Source of the DNA: Enterobacter sp. CC120223-11
Lineage (GTDB): Bacteria; Pseudomonadota; Gammaproteobacteria; Enterobacterales; Enterobacteriaceae
Reading direction: 5' to 3'
Length of the DNA stretch: 64,000 nucleotides
Assembly: GCF_900215375.1 (NCBI RefSeq)
Contig: NZ_OBEF01000017.1
Span: 1-64,000, forward strand
A model generated the notes under the pieces. It was not told the origin of the DNA, made no database searches, and worked only from the letters and a program-made list of their open reading frames with translations. Both the position numbers and the translations under genes were made by a program. Shown piece by piece: positions 45,938 through 56,511 of the stretch. Position 1 is the first letter of the stretch. Each line of letters begins with the position of its first letter.

Positions 45938-45954
45938 TGTTGCTCTCCGCTAAT

Positions 45955-45987
45955 ATGACTAGTCATTTAAAATTCATGACTAGTCAT
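45955..45987. promoter_or_regulatory. Twin GntR operators (ATGACTAGTCAT)
   Basis: Two identical perfect 12-bp palindromes at 45955-45966 and 45976-45987, 21 bp centre to centre (two helix turns), 17 bp before the GH1 start. The layout fits cooperative binding of the GntR dimer encoded by the last gene of this operon. Confidence 0.85.
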
Positions 45988-46054
45988 ATAGAACGAAATG
46001 ACAATTCAGGCAAAAAGGTTGTGCTGTTTTTGTGAGCGGTTTCGAAAACCAGGC

Positions 46055-46082
46055 AAAAAAAAGGGCGGACCTTAGTCCACCC
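46055..46082 (-). terminator. Terminator of the aldo/keto reductase gene
   Basis: On the minus strand GGGTGGAC-TAAG-GTCCGCCC is followed by eight T. The stem has one mismatch. Confidence 0.85.
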
Positions 46083-46100
46083 CGTTTGATATAACCCAAC

Positions 46101-47138
46101 TCAGCCTTTCAGCTGATTACGACGGTATTCGCCCTGCCGCTCCAGCATCCAGCCCGGATACTCGCGCGGCAGCGCACTGACGGCATCCAGCTGCTTCAGC
46201 TCACTTTCCGTCAGACGAATCTCCGTGGCCGCGATGTTATCGGCCAGCTGGTCCGGGCGTTTCGCCCCGATGATGACACTGCTGACGACCGGCTGATGCA
46301 GCAGCCACGCCAGGGCGATTTGCGCCACCGACACACCCTTGCTCTCGGCGATGTTGCGCATCACGTCGATGCAGTCGAAGCCGCGCTCTTTGTCCACCGG
46401 CGGGAAGTCAAACTCCAGCCGACGTCCGCCCGCCTCATTCTGCCCGTCGCGGCCGTATTTACCGCTAAGGAAGCCGCCCGCCAGCGGACTCCAGACCATC
46501 AGCCCGACGCCTTCGCTCTGCATCATCGGCACCAGTTCACGTTCGAGATCGCGCCCGGCAATGGTGTAGTAGGCCTGCAAAGAAGCAAAGCGCGACAGCC
46601 CAAGCCTGTCGGAAATCCCCAGCGCCTTCATGATTTGCCACGCCGACCAGTTTGATACGCCGATGTAGCGCACGTGACCATGTTGAACAAGGTTATCCAG
46701 CGCATAGAGCGTTTCTTCTATTGGCGTGGCAGGGTCAAAACCGTGCAGCTGATAGAGATCGATATGATCGAGCTGCATGCGGCGCAGGCTCTCCTTCACG
46801 CTGTTGATGATGTGATAGCGCGAACTGCCGCGTGAATTCACGCCTGCCGTGCCGGTTTCGCCAAACACTTTCGTCGCCACGACCACGTTTTCACGCGGCA
46901 CCTTCAGATTTTTCAGCGCCTGGCCGGTGATCTCCTCCGAGCGCCCTTCCGAATAGACGTTGGCGGTGTCGATAAAATTAATGCCCGCATCCAGCGCGCT
47001 GCCCACCAGCCGCTCGGCGTCGGCCTGCTGCAGCTGGCCGATTTTTCCCCACATGCCACCTTCGCCGCCAAACGTCATGGTGCCAAGGCAAAGTTCAGAG
47101 ACAAACAAACCGGTATTGCCTAATTTCTGATAACGCAT
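46101..47138 (-). CDS. Aldo/keto reductase
   Basis: 345 residues, TIM-barrel NADPH oxidoreductase. The catalytic Asp and Tyr are in FIDTANVYSEG, Lys in VVATKVFG, and His in LYQLHGFD; the IIGAKRPDQLADN segment binds NADPH phosphate. It resembles the YajO/Tas branch. GAGGAG precedes ATG 47138, and the longer frame has no support. It reduces aldehydes or ketones, substrate unknown. A terminator follows. Confidence 0.9.
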   Translation of the reverse strand: MRYQKLGNTGLFVSELCLGTMTFGGEGGMWGKIGQLQQADAERLVGSALDAGINFIDTANVYSEGRSEEITGQALKNLKVPRENVVVATKVFGETGTAGVNSRGSSRYHIINSVKESLRRMQLDHIDLYQLHGFDPATPIEETLYALDNLVQHGHVRYIGVSNWSAWQIMKALGISDRLGLSRFASLQAYYTIAGRDLERELVPMMQSEGVGLMVWSPLAGGFLSGKYGRDGQNEAGGRRLEFDFPPVDKERGFDCIDVMRNIAESKGVSVAQIALAWLLHQPVVSSVIIGAKRPDQLADNIAATEIRLTESELKQLDAVSALPREYPGWMLERQGEYRRNQLKG

Positions 47139-47279
47139 AACTCTCTCCTCAAAGGGATGTCGTGGTGAGTGTTCATTAGTTATAACCACACACCTGCGTT
47201 TGCGAATGGGGCGATTCTGTGCATTTCTTGCCCAATTCTCTGAAATTCACCGTCGCCGAGGGTCGGGCCCATCACGGGC

Positions 47280-47393
47280 GCCGCAGAGAAAGGAGCAAAT
47301 GGTGAACATCACGATGCAAATGATGAAGAACAGCTTGGGCCCGAGCAGGCGGCTCAGGAAGGCTGAAATCGGTAGTACAATGCCATTCGCCAG
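47280..47393 (-). pseudogene. Remnant of an EmrB/QacA-type MFS transporter
   Basis: About 38 codons on the minus strand read LANGIVLPISAFLSRLLGPK and continue with a hydrophobic stretch ending ICSFLCG. This matches the second membrane segment of DHA2 drug exporters (VANxIxxPxxGWLxxRxG, then SxxCG). Neither the N-terminal start nor the remaining 400-odd residues are present. It lies between the aldo/keto reductase and ybiR as a scar of a lost gene. Confidence 0.5.
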
Positions 47394-47413
47394 GAAATCC
47401 TGGCAATTGAGCA

Positions 47414-48526
47414 TTATCTGACAAGCATCAGCAGACCAAATCCGACCAGCGCCGCCCACAGCAGCATCGGCACAGAATAGAGGTGAAAGCGCCACCAAAT
47501 GCGGCGATCGTTCGCCATCCGCAGGGCAATAAGATTCGCAAGGGAGCCCGGCAGCAGGCCAAAGCCACCCACGTTGACCGCCCAGGCAAGCAGTATGGAA
47601 GGCGGCACGTAATTAATGAGCAAAATGGTCGAAGGCACGTTGCTTATCACCTGCGAAAGCCCGATTGCCGTCAGCCAGAGCCCGCCGTCCGACAGCCCAC
47701 TGACGCCGCTTAATGCGTGGTGCAGCGCAGGCAGCTGCGTCATGAGATGAACGTCGACGAACATCGCCATAAAGACCAGCAGCAGCGTCCAGTCCACGCT
47801 GAACACCACCCGACGCTCCAGCAGCAGGAAACCGACGGCAAGCAGCAGCAGCCCCCACAATTCAAGGCGCAGCTCAAGGCTGACGATAAAGATGAGATAA
47901 AACGCGAGGCAGCACCAGACCAGCTTCGGGCTCCAGCCAGGCGTGCGGTCACCGCTCTGGAAGTGCAGCTTTTTGGCCGGGAAGCACACCCAGCACAGCA
48001 GCAGCAACGACAGCATCATCGCCAGCGCCAGCGGCGCCATTTGGGCACTGAATGAGAGGAAAGAGAGCCCGGAGCGCCCCCATAGCAAAATGTTTTGCGG
48101 ATTGCCGATTGGCGTCAGCAGCGAGCCCGCATTCACCGCCAGGGCTTCAAAAATAATCAGCCGGTTAACCGGAATGGCGCTCCATTTTTTCAGCGTCAGG
48201 GTCAGCGGCACCACGATAAACAGCGCCACGTCGTTGGTCAGAAATGTTGAAAGCAGCGCCGCCGCCAGCACCATAAACAGTGCCAACTGACGCTCGGTAG
48301 CAAAGCGGCGCGACATTTTACGTCCCAGTACGTCAAAATAGCCGCTCTGCTCCACACCTTTGGTCAGCAGCATCAGGCCGCTCAGGGTGACGATGGTGTG
48401 CCAGTCGATAGCTGAAGGCCAGGCTGATGGCTTAAAAGGAACAAATAGAGAAAGCGCGATACCGGTGAGGATCAACAGGTGCAAAAAGCGGTCGCGCAGG
48501 AGCGACCGCAGAAAAGGGAGGTTCAT
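47414..48526 (-). CDS. ybiR: Inner-membrane anion permease-like YbiR
   Basis: 370 residues, 9-11 membrane segments, CitM/ArsB (ion transporter) superfamily. [16 protein letters not shown] and [16 protein letters not shown] are the typical repeats containing Asn/Asp and GNPQN. The substrate is unknown. Its start overlaps the mntR stop by 4 bp (ATGA), so it is translated with the manganese regulator, as in E. coli. Confidence 0.92.
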   Translation of the reverse strand: MNLPFLRSLLRDRFLHLLILTGIALSLFVPFKPSAWPSAIDWHTIVTLSGLMLLTKGVEQSGYFDVLGRKMSRRFATERQLALFMVLAAALLSTFLTNDVALFIVVPLTLTLKKWSAIPVNRLIIFEALAVNAGSLLTPIGNPQNILLWGRSGLSFLSFSAQMAPLALAMMLSLLLLCWVCFPAKKLHFQSGDRTPGWSPKLVWCCLAFYLIFIVSLELRLELWGLLLLAVGFLLLERRVVFSVDWTLLLVFMAMFVDVHLMTQLPALHHALSGVSGLSDGGLWLTAIGLSQVISNVPSTILLINYVPPSILLAWAVNVGGFGLLPGSLANLIALRMANDRRIWWRFHLYSVPMLLWAALVGFGLLMLVR

Positions 48527-48996
48527 TCAGCGTGCTGTCCTGCCTGAAGGGTAAACTGGCGGAAGCGTTCGAGCGTCTCTTCGCTGACGTGGTGCTCCAT
48601 ACCTTCCGCATCACGGCGGGCGGTGTCCTGACTGACGCCAATGGCCAGCAGGAAATTTTCCACGATCTGATGGCGCTCGCGAGTTTCCTGCGCCAGCTTC
48701 TCCCCTTCCGGCGTCAGAAACACGCCGCGCCAGGGAATCTGCTGAATGAGCCCAACGCCCGCCAGTCGTTTTAACATTTTCGCTACCGTCGGCTGAGACA
48801 CGCCCAGCCGTGCCGCCATATCGACCTGACGTGCTTCGCCCACTTCGCGGATCAGATCGGAGATAAGCTCCACGTAATCATCAATCAGCTCGCGGCGGTG
48901 CGCCTCACGCACCTGCCGAAAGCCTTCCACGTGCTCTTCGACATTCACTAACTGCGTCACTTTTTTTACTCCTGGGGTGCCCGGGCGACGGCTCAT
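48523..48996 (-). CDS. mntR: Manganese-responsive regulator MntR
   Basis: 157 residues, DtxR family. The winged helix has [17 protein letters not shown]; the metal-binding domain has [29 protein letters not shown] with Glu and His ligands. It represses mntH and mntS and activates mntP with Mn2+. It is divergent from mntS and coupled to ybiR. Confidence 0.95.
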   Translation of the reverse strand: MSRRPGTPGVKKVTQLVNVEEHVEGFRQVREAHRRELIDDYVELISDLIREVGEARQVDMAARLGVSQPTVAKMLKRLAGVGLIQQIPWRGVFLTPEGEKLAQETRERHQIVENFLLAIGVSQDTARRDAEGMEHHVSEETLERFRQFTLQAGQHAE

Positions 48997-49103
48997 TGTG
49001 CTTCCTCTTCGCGGTGACGCGTTAATGCATCAAGTTAAGGAGCTCTATTGTATAGGATAGTGACCTGAGCACAAAAAATTAACGTTTTAGCCATAGCTAA
49101 GTA

Positions 49104-49121
49104 ATATAGCCTGTGCTATAT
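49104..49121. promoter_or_regulatory. MntR box before mntS
   Basis: ATATAGC-CTGT-GCTATAT, perfect 7-bp arms, lies 60 bp before the mntS start, where E. coli mntS carries its MntR site. Position and symmetry support manganese repression. Confidence 0.75.
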
Positions 49122-49180
49122 CTGTATGTAATACGAACATCCTTCAGGGAGTGAAGGTGCAGAAAGTTCAGGAGGGTCTG

Positions 49181-49306
49181 ATGAACGAATTCAAGAGGTG
49201 CTTAAGCGTGTTTAGCCATTCTCCCTTTAAAGTCCGCCTGATGCTGATCGCCATGCTTTGCGACATCATCAACGGCAAACCCCGGCAGGACAAGCCTTCA
49301 CACTAA
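49181..49306 (+). CDS. mntS: Small manganese protein MntS
   Basis: 41 residues beginning MNEFKRCLSVFSHSPFKVRL, then MLIAMLCDIINGKPRQDKPSH. It is clearly the orthologue of E. coli MntS (42 residues), which raises usable intracellular manganese by inhibiting the exporter MntP. AGGAGGGTCTG gives an excellent ribosome binding site. It lies divergent to mntR under an MntR box and is closed by a terminator 2 bp after the stop. The locus corresponds to the rybA RNA of E. coli. Confidence 0.93.
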   Translation: MNEFKRCLSVFSHSPFKVRLMLIAMLCDIINGKPRQDKPSH

Positions 49307-49307
49307 T

Positions 49308-49336
49308 GCGGCGTCGCGGTACGCCGCTTCATTTTT
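49308..49336 (+). terminator. Terminator of mntS
   Basis: GCGGCGT-CGCGGT-ACGCCGC followed by TTCATTTTT. The stem is a perfect 7 bp. Confidence 0.88.
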
Positions 49337-49576
49337 CTGTCATACAACACAGTTAGTCTGATCGTTTTGCCCAATAACCCCCTTCTTTTTTCCGGATTTG
49401 TAATCGCCCTCGCAAAACAATTTGTTATGGGGTGTTGACGCCGTTATTCATCAAATTTATCTTCTTGCATCCCTGCAGCTTTAGCGCCTCGATGAACCCC
49501 ATTCCTCACGCACTGCCAGGCAGGTTTTACCCTTTGACGCCAGGGGACGCACATGGCGGCTTTTTGATTGTGACCT

Positions 49577-51160
49577 ATGAATGTAACGCTGAAAGAAACG
49601 CTGGCCGCGCGTGGCCTGGCGCTCAACCCATGGACCGGATTTTACTTTTTACAATCGCTGCTGATGAATCTGGCGCTGGGATATCCTTTCAGCCTCCTGT
49701 ATACCGTCGCTTTTACCTGTGTCCTGCACGTACTGTGGCGCGCGCTGCCGCGCACGCAGAAAGTCCTGCTGGGCCTCTATTCTCTGGTGGCGGCCTTTTA
49801 TTATCCGTTTGGTCAGGCCTACGGCTCACCTAACTTTAATACCCTGCTGGCGCTCCATTCGACGAACCCTGAAGAATCCACGGAAATTCTGACCATCTTC
49901 CCGTGGTACAACTATTTTATTTCCCTCTTTATTTTCGCCCTCGGCGTGATAGCGGTGCGCCGCAAGCCGGAAGGAAAGCGCGCGTGGAGCAAAATCGATA
50001 TTCTGTGCCTGATTTTTTGCGTTGGCGTCGCGTTCGTGCGTCCGATTCAGGAAATTGCCTGGGATGGCGTATTTCGACTGAGCAAAATTGGCTACCCGGC
50101 CGTGCGCTTCGTGCATGACGTGGCCGTCAGCAATCAGCAGGTCCTGGATGAGCAGGCGCGTCTGGCGCAGTTTGCCAACCAAAAAGATACCTGGAACGTG
50201 GTGGCGGTGAAGCCGAAGTATCACACCTATGTCGTGGTGATTGGCGAGAGCGCGCGCCGGGATGCGCTGGGTGCATTTGGCGGCCACTGGGCTAACACGC
50301 CTTTTGCAAACAGCGTGAACGGCACATTGTTTACCGACTATATTTCCGCCAGCGGTTCTACACAGAAATCACTGGGTCTGACGCTCAACCACGTGGAAGA
50401 CGGCAAACCACAGTATCAGAATAACTTTGTGACCCTGGCCAACCGCGCAGGGTTCCAGACCTGGTGGTTCTCCAATCAGGGGCAGATTGGTGAGTACGAC
50501 ACGGCCATCGCCAGCATCGCCAAACGCGCAGACGAAGCGCATTTCCTGAAAAGCGGCGACTTTGAGGCCGATAAAAACACCCAGGATACCGATCTGCTGA
50601 AGATGACCGCGCAGGTGCTCTCCACCGAGCGTACCCAGCCACAGCTGATCGTTCTGCATCTGATGGGCTCGCATCCCCAGGCCTGCGATCGCACCCAGGG
50701 CAAATACACCGATTTTGTGACCTCGAAAGAGACGTCATGCTATCTCTACACCATGACCCAGACCGACCAGCTGCTCAGCAAGCTCTACGATCAGCTGCGT
50801 AACGCCGGGGACAGCTTCTCACTGGTCTATTTCTCCGATCATGGACTGGCTTTTAAGGAACGCGGCAAGTCCGTGCAGTATCTGGCGCATGATGACAAGT
50901 TCCAGCAGAACTTCCAGGTGCCGTTTATGGTGCTCTCCAGTGATGACAAAGCGCATCGGGTGATTAAGGCTCGCCGGTCGGCAAACGACTTCCTGAGCTT
51001 CTTCTCGCAGTGGACAGGGATCCAGGCTGAAGAGATTAAGCCTCGCTACCGCTTTGTTTCCACTCAGAAAGCAGGCCCGGTTTACGTCACCAACTTCCAG
51101 CTGCAGAAGGTGGATTACACCCATCTGGGTACCGACATCTTTGATACCGGCACCCGCTAA
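49577..51160 (+). CDS. opgE: Phosphoethanolamine transferase OpgE (YbiP)
   Basis: 527 residues. Four or so membrane segments (residues 20-170) are followed by a periplasmic sulfatase-like domain with VVIGESARRDALGAFG, STQKSL containing the catalytic Ser/Thr, and YFSDHG with the metal-binding Asp-His. It adds phosphoethanolamine to osmoregulated periplasmic glucans. The 270 bp upstream contain short GC-rich hairpins (for example around 49540-49565) but no box that I recognise. Confidence 0.92.
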   Translation: MNVTLKETLAARGLALNPWTGFYFLQSLLMNLALGYPFSLLYTVAFTCVLHVLWRALPRTQKVLLGLYSLVAAFYYPFGQAYGSPNFNTLLALHSTNPEESTEILTIFPWYNYFISLFIFALGVIAVRRKPEGKRAWSKIDILCLIFCVGVAFVRPIQEIAWDGVFRLSKIGYPAVRFVHDVAVSNQQVLDEQARLAQFANQKDTWNVVAVKPKYHTYVVVIGESARRDALGAFGGHWANTPFANSVNGTLFTDYISASGSTQKSLGLTLNHVEDGKPQYQNNFVTLANRAGFQTWWFSNQGQIGEYDTAIASIAKRADEAHFLKSGDFEADKNTQDTDLLKMTAQVLSTERTQPQLIVLHLMGSHPQACDRTQGKYTDFVTSKETSCYLYTMTQTDQLLSKLYDQLRNAGDSFSLVYFSDHGLAFKERGKSVQYLAHDDKFQQNFQVPFMVLSSDDKAHRVIKARRSANDFLSFFSQWTGIQAEEIKPRYRFVSTQKAGPVYVTNFQLQKVDYTHLGTDIFDTGTR

Positions 51161-51166
51161 CTGATT

Positions 51167-51200
51167 TGCCGGATGGCGCTGCGCTCATCCGGCCTACAAT
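51167..51200. repeat. REP element
   Basis: GCCGGATGGCGCTGCGCTC followed by ATCCGGCCTACAA is one standard REP unit between the convergent genes opgE and ompX. Confidence 0.9.
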
Positions 51201-51256
51201 GCCTGCAGGCCCGCGCAAACGAAATACCACCGGGCGATACCCTTTCTTCAGACAAA

Positions 51257-51283
51257 AAAAATCCGCCACGTGGGCGGATTTTT
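51257..51283. terminator. Bidirectional terminator
   Basis: ATCCGCC-ACGTG-GGCGGAT flanked by AAAAAAA and TTTTTA. It closes ompX on the minus strand and opgE on the plus strand. Confidence 0.93.
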
Positions 51284-51299
51284 ATTATCACCGAAGTGA

Positions 51300-51812
51300 T
51301 TAGAAACGGTAACCGACGCCTGCGATCCAGGTGCCAACGTCAACGTTACGAATACGAGACTGCTCGTAGGAGAAGTCCAGCGCTACGTTTTCGATTGGGT
51401 TGAACTGCAGACCTGCACCGTAAGAGAAACCGTAGTCGCTCATGTCGGATTTGTTGCCTGGGAGGTCGTTAGCCTGGAATTTACCGTAGCCAACACCCAC
51501 TACGCCGTAGATGCTTGCCCAGTCATTGATGCGGTAAGCAGGACCAGCGGTGATACCGTAGTACTGACCTTTGTTATAAATGCCATCTTCGCTACGGTTT
51601 TTCTCGGTGTAGGTGAAGGAACCGATCACGCCGAGTGGGTTGTTATCCTGCTCGTAACGGTATTTCAGGTTGAAACCACCTGCTTTGTTCGCTTCGCCCT
51701 GCATGTCGCTCTGAGCGTAGCCGCCAGTAACGGTAGAAGTTGCAGCTACAGCGGTACCTGCGGTCGCAGCCAGAACAATGGCCAGTGCGGAAAGACGTGC
51801 AATTTTATTCAT
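51300..51812 (-). CDS. ompX: Outer membrane protein OmpX
   Basis: 170 residues. A signal peptide ending AVA (residue 23) is followed by an eight-stranded beta barrel with alternating strands and the final aromatic IAGVGYRF, the assembly signal. It is an Ail/Lom-family adhesin and complement-resistance type protein. GAGGTGG lies before ATG 51812; the upstream GTG in frame is not used. Confidence 0.96.
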   Translation of the reverse strand: MNKIARLSALAIVLAATAGTAVAATSTVTGGYAQSDMQGEANKAGGFNLKYRYEQDNNPLGVIGSFTYTEKNRSEDGIYNKGQYYGITAGPAYRINDWASIYGVVGVGYGKFQANDLPGNKSDMSDYGFSYGAGLQFNPIENVALDFSYEQSRIRNVDVGTWIAGVGYRF

Positions 51813-52168
51813 AACCACCTCAAATGTGCTTCAAGTAAGTCCGTAAGTTTTAAATATACCAAAATTTGTTAAGAAACTCTTTGAGATTCACGTTGTCTAA
51901 GGGGGCTAATCGTGTAACTAAACGTTTCCACTGATAAACATCCCTGTTGAATATCAACAGTTTCTTCGCAGATTTTGCCATTATTGCGCTCATTAACTAA
52001 CGCATTCATCCAGATTAATCCTAAACAGGCAGAATTTTTCTCCGCCGACTGAACTTTATTGTAAGGCGCTTTGGCCGGTTTTTTTTTCAACATTGTCTAA
52101 ACCAGAAAGACGTTATTCATTTACACTGCCTGTTTTACTTCTTTTGACAAAAGCTGACAGGAGAAAGG
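51813..52168. other. Intergenic region between ompX and rhtA
   Basis: 356 bp, AT-rich, holding the divergent promoters of ompX and rhtA. AGGAGAAAGG before 52169 is the rhtA ribosome binding site. A 74-codon frame at 51869-52093 on the minus strand has no ribosome binding site and is not accepted. No further structure was recognised. Confidence 0.6.
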
Positions 52169-53059
52169 ATGCCAGGGTTGTCACGTAAGGTTCCGGTATG
52201 GCTGCCGATCCTCGTAATTTTGATTGCCATGTGTTCGATTCAGAGCGGCGCTGCGCTGGCCAAGTCGCTCTTTCCTGTTGTGGGTGCCCCCGGCGTCACC
52301 GCCCTGCGTCTGGCACTGGGCACCCTGATCCTAGTGTGCGTTTTCAAACCCTGGCGTCTGCGTTTCACGCGGGAGCAGCGTCTGCCGCTGCTGTTTTATG
52401 GCCTGTCGCTCGGGGCCATGAATTTTCTCTTCTATTTATCAATTCAGCGTATTCCGCTGGGCGTGGCGGTGGCACTTGAATTCACCGGCCCGCTGGCCGT
52501 GGCGCTGTTCGGCTCCCGTCGCCCCATTGATTTCGTCTGGGTGCTGCTGGCGGTGGTCGGACTGTGGTTCCTGCTGCCGCTCGGACAGAACATTGCCCAC
52601 GTCGATATGACCGGGGCGGCGCTGGCGCTGGGAGCAGGAGCCTGTTGGGCGGTGTATATCATCACGGGGCAACGGGCAGGCGAAGAACACGGGCCGGCGA
52701 CGGTGGCGATGGGCTCGCTGATTGCCGCCATCGTGTTTGTGCCCATTGGCGCATTTCAGGCCGGGGAGGTGCTCTGGCAGTGGTCGATTCTGCCGCTGGG
52801 TATCGGGATTGCCGTGCTGTCCACTGCGCTGCCCTATTCACTTGAAATGATTGCCCTGACGCGGATGCCGACGCGCACCTTCGGCACGCTGATGAGCATG
52901 GAACCGGCGCTGGCGGCGGTTTCGGGGATGATCTTCCTTGGCGAAACCCTGAGCGGCACGCAGATGCTTGCCCTGCTGGCGATCATGGCCGCTTCCATGG
53001 GTTCCACCCTCACCCTCAAGGGCGACAGTAAAATAGAATCCGTTGATATCAACAAGTGA
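52169..53059 (+). CDS. rhtA: Threonine/homoserine exporter RhtA
   Basis: 296 residues, ten membrane segments in two EamA (DMT) repeats, for example SIQSGAALAKSLFPVVGAPG in the first and MEPALAAVSGMIFLGETL in the second. It exports threonine, homoserine and amino-acid analogues. Context between ompX and dps is as in E. coli. Confidence 0.95.
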   Translation: MPGLSRKVPVWLPILVILIAMCSIQSGAALAKSLFPVVGAPGVTALRLALGTLILVCVFKPWRLRFTREQRLPLLFYGLSLGAMNFLFYLSIQRIPLGVAVALEFTGPLAVALFGSRRPIDFVWVLLAVVGLWFLLPLGQNIAHVDMTGAALALGAGACWAVYIITGQRAGEEHGPATVAMGSLIAAIVFVPIGAFQAGEVLWQWSILPLGIGIAVLSTALPYSLEMIALTRMPTRTFGTLMSMEPALAAVSGMIFLGETLSGTQMLALLAIMAASMGSTLTLKGDSKIESVDINK

Positions 53060-53269
53060 ACCTGAATAGCGGGGCGCTACTCCCCTGCTATTATCCGCCT
53101 CGGTGATTTACAGGTGAAAATATCCCGAACAGAAACAGACCTTTCCTACTGACCATTCCGCACGTGACAAATGAGTACCCTATCCCTTTGTTTTAAAAAT
53201 ATTTAACTACCTTCAACTTCACGCACGCTATTAAATCCATAGGCAGTAACTTTCCGCCAGCAGAAATAG

Positions 53270-53833
<564 letters not shown>

Positions 53834-53854
53834 GCCCGGGATAAGTCCTAATTT

Positions 53855-53879
53855 CAAAACCCCTCTCCGAGGGGTTTTG
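53855..53879 (+). terminator. Terminator of dps
   Basis: CAAAACCCCT-CTCCG-AGGGGTTTTG is a perfect hairpin ending in TTTT. Confidence 0.93.
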
Positions 53880-54021
53880 CACATTTATGGTGCATCACTC
53901 CCCACTTCCCGCCAAAAAAGTAAATCATTTGTAACTATCACGTCACACAATCTTTAATGAAAGATTGTTTTATCGCCTTAAATTGCGCTTAATATCAGCA
54001 CGTCCGCCTCTCTCGTTTTTA

Positions 54022-54939
<918 letters not shown>

Positions 54940-55023
54940 TAATGCTAAGCAGTCAGTAATACGTTCAGGGGCGACCTTTCGCCCCTGTTGTTTTTGAACC
55001 ACGGTAACGAACAGGAACATATT

Positions 55024-55683
55024 ATGCAGTTTGACTGGAGCGTCATCTGGCCTGCCATTCCAATCCTGCTGGACGGCGCCAAAATGACTCTGTGGATTTC
55101 GGTTCTCGGACTCGCAGGCGGGATCATCATCGGCCTGCTGGCGGGCCTGGCTCGCACCTATGGCGGCTGGATTTCTAATCATATCGCCCTCGTGTTTATC
55201 GAAGTGATCCGCGGCACGCCAATCGTTGTGCAGGTGATGTACATCTACTTCGCCCTGCCGATGGCCTTCCCGGACATTCGCATCGACACCTTCACGGCGG
55301 CGGTGATCACCATCATGATTAACTCCGGTGCCTACATCGCAGAAATCACCCGCGGCTCCGTGCTGTCGATTCATAAAGGGTTCAGCGAAGCGGGCCTGGC
55401 GCTCGGCCTCTCCCGTCGCGAAACCATTCGCCACGTGATTATGCCGCTGGCGATACGCCGTATGCTCCCGGCACTCGGCAACCAGCTGATTATCAGCATC
55501 AAGGACACCTCGCTGTTTATCGTCATAGGTGCCGCTGAGCTGACCCGCAGTGGTCAGGAAATCATTGCCGGTAACTTCCGCGCGCTGGAAATCTGGACCG
55601 CCGTCGGTATCATCTACCTGATCATCACCCAGGTACTGAACATCGTGCTTCGCATTCTTGAAAGAAGGATGAAAATCCTGTGA
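55024..55683 (+). CDS. glnP: Glutamine ABC transporter permease GlnP
   Basis: 219 residues, five membrane segments, His/Glu/Gln permease family. The EAA loop reads [20 protein letters not shown]. It forms the homodimeric channel energised by GlnQ. ATG 55024 is the family start. Its stop overlaps the GTG start of glnQ. Confidence 0.96.
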   Translation: MQFDWSVIWPAIPILLDGAKMTLWISVLGLAGGIIIGLLAGLARTYGGWISNHIALVFIEVIRGTPIVVQVMYIYFALPMAFPDIRIDTFTAAVITIMINSGAYIAEITRGSVLSIHKGFSEAGLALGLSRRETIRHVIMPLAIRRMLPALGNQLIISIKDTSLFIVIGAAELTRSGQEIIAGNFRALEIWTAVGIIYLIITQVLNIVLRILERRMKIL

Positions 55684-56402
55684 TTGAATTTAAAAACGTT
55701 TCCAAGCACTTCGGTCAGACCCAGGTGCTGCACAACATTGATTTGCACGTCAAACAGGGCGAGGTGGTGGTCATCATCGGGCCATCCGGCTCCGGTAAAT
55801 CCACCCTGCTGCGCTGCATCAACAAGCTAGAAGAGATCACCAGCGGCGATCTGATCGTCGATGGTCTGAAGGTCAACGATCCGAAAGTCGATGAGCGCCT
55901 GATTCGTCAGGAAGCGGGCATGGTCTTCCAGCAGTTTTATCTGTTCCCGCACCTGACGGCGCTGGAGAACGTGATGTTTGGTCCGCAGCGCGTGCGCGGT
56001 GCCTCAAAAGAAGAAGCTGAAACGCTGGCAAAAAGCCTGCTGGCAAAAGTGGGCCTCGCAGAGCGCGCTCACCACTATCCGTCTGAACTTTCAGGCGGCC
56101 AGCAGCAGCGCGTGGCCATTGCCCGAGCGCTCGCGGTGAAGCCAAAAATGATGCTGTTCGATGAGCCAACCTCCGCGCTGGACCCGGAGCTGCGTCATGA
56201 AGTGCTGAAGGTGATGCAGGATCTGGCCGAGGAAGGCATGACCATGGTCATCGTGACCCACGAAATCGGCTTCGCTGAGAAAGTGGCCTCGCGTATGATC
56301 TTCATCGACAAAGGCCGCATTGCAGAAGACGGTAACCCGCAAACGCTGATTGCCAACCCGCCAAGCCAGCGCCTGCGCGAGTTCCTGCAACACGTGTCGT
56401 AA
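55680..56402 (+). CDS. glnQ: Glutamine ABC transporter ATPase GlnQ
   Basis: 240 residues with Walker [10 protein letters not shown] (near residue 34), signature [15 protein letters not shown], Walker [13 protein letters not shown] and the H-loop VTHE. The start is GTG at 55680, overlapping the glnP stop by 4 bp, so it is coupled. A C-rich/G-rich hairpin follows at 56412. Confidence 0.97.
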   Translation: MIEFKNVSKHFGQTQVLHNIDLHVKQGEVVVIIGPSGSGKSTLLRCINKLEEITSGDLIVDGLKVNDPKVDERLIRQEAGMVFQQFYLFPHLTALENVMFGPQRVRGASKEEAETLAKSLLAKVGLAERAHHYPSELSGGQQQRVAIARALAVKPKMMLFDEPTSALDPELRHEVLKVMQDLAEEGMTMVIVTHEIGFAEKVASRMIFIDKGRIAEDGNPQTLIANPPSQRLREFLQHVS

Positions 56403-56411
56403 TGCCCTTCA

Positions 56412-56434
56412 CTCTCCCCCGCTCCGGGGGAGAG
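56412..56434 (+). terminator. CTCTCCCCC hairpin after glnQ
   Basis: CTCTCCCCC and GGGGGAGAG pair over a 5-nt loop. There is no T-run, but it lies 10 bp after glnQ and probably ends or protects the operon mRNA. It resembles the shorter core of the repeats at 20286 and 26925. Confidence 0.6.
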
Positions 56435-56511
56435 AATCCTCCCAAAATCCAGCACCCCCGCCCCACCCGCTATACTTATCATTTTGTTGATGATTTGAAA
56501 GGGAGGCGCCT

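Noticed and set aside
51869-52093. 74-codon minus-strand frame between ompX and rhtA
   Set aside because: No ribosome binding site and no resemblance to a known protein; it covers the promoter region.
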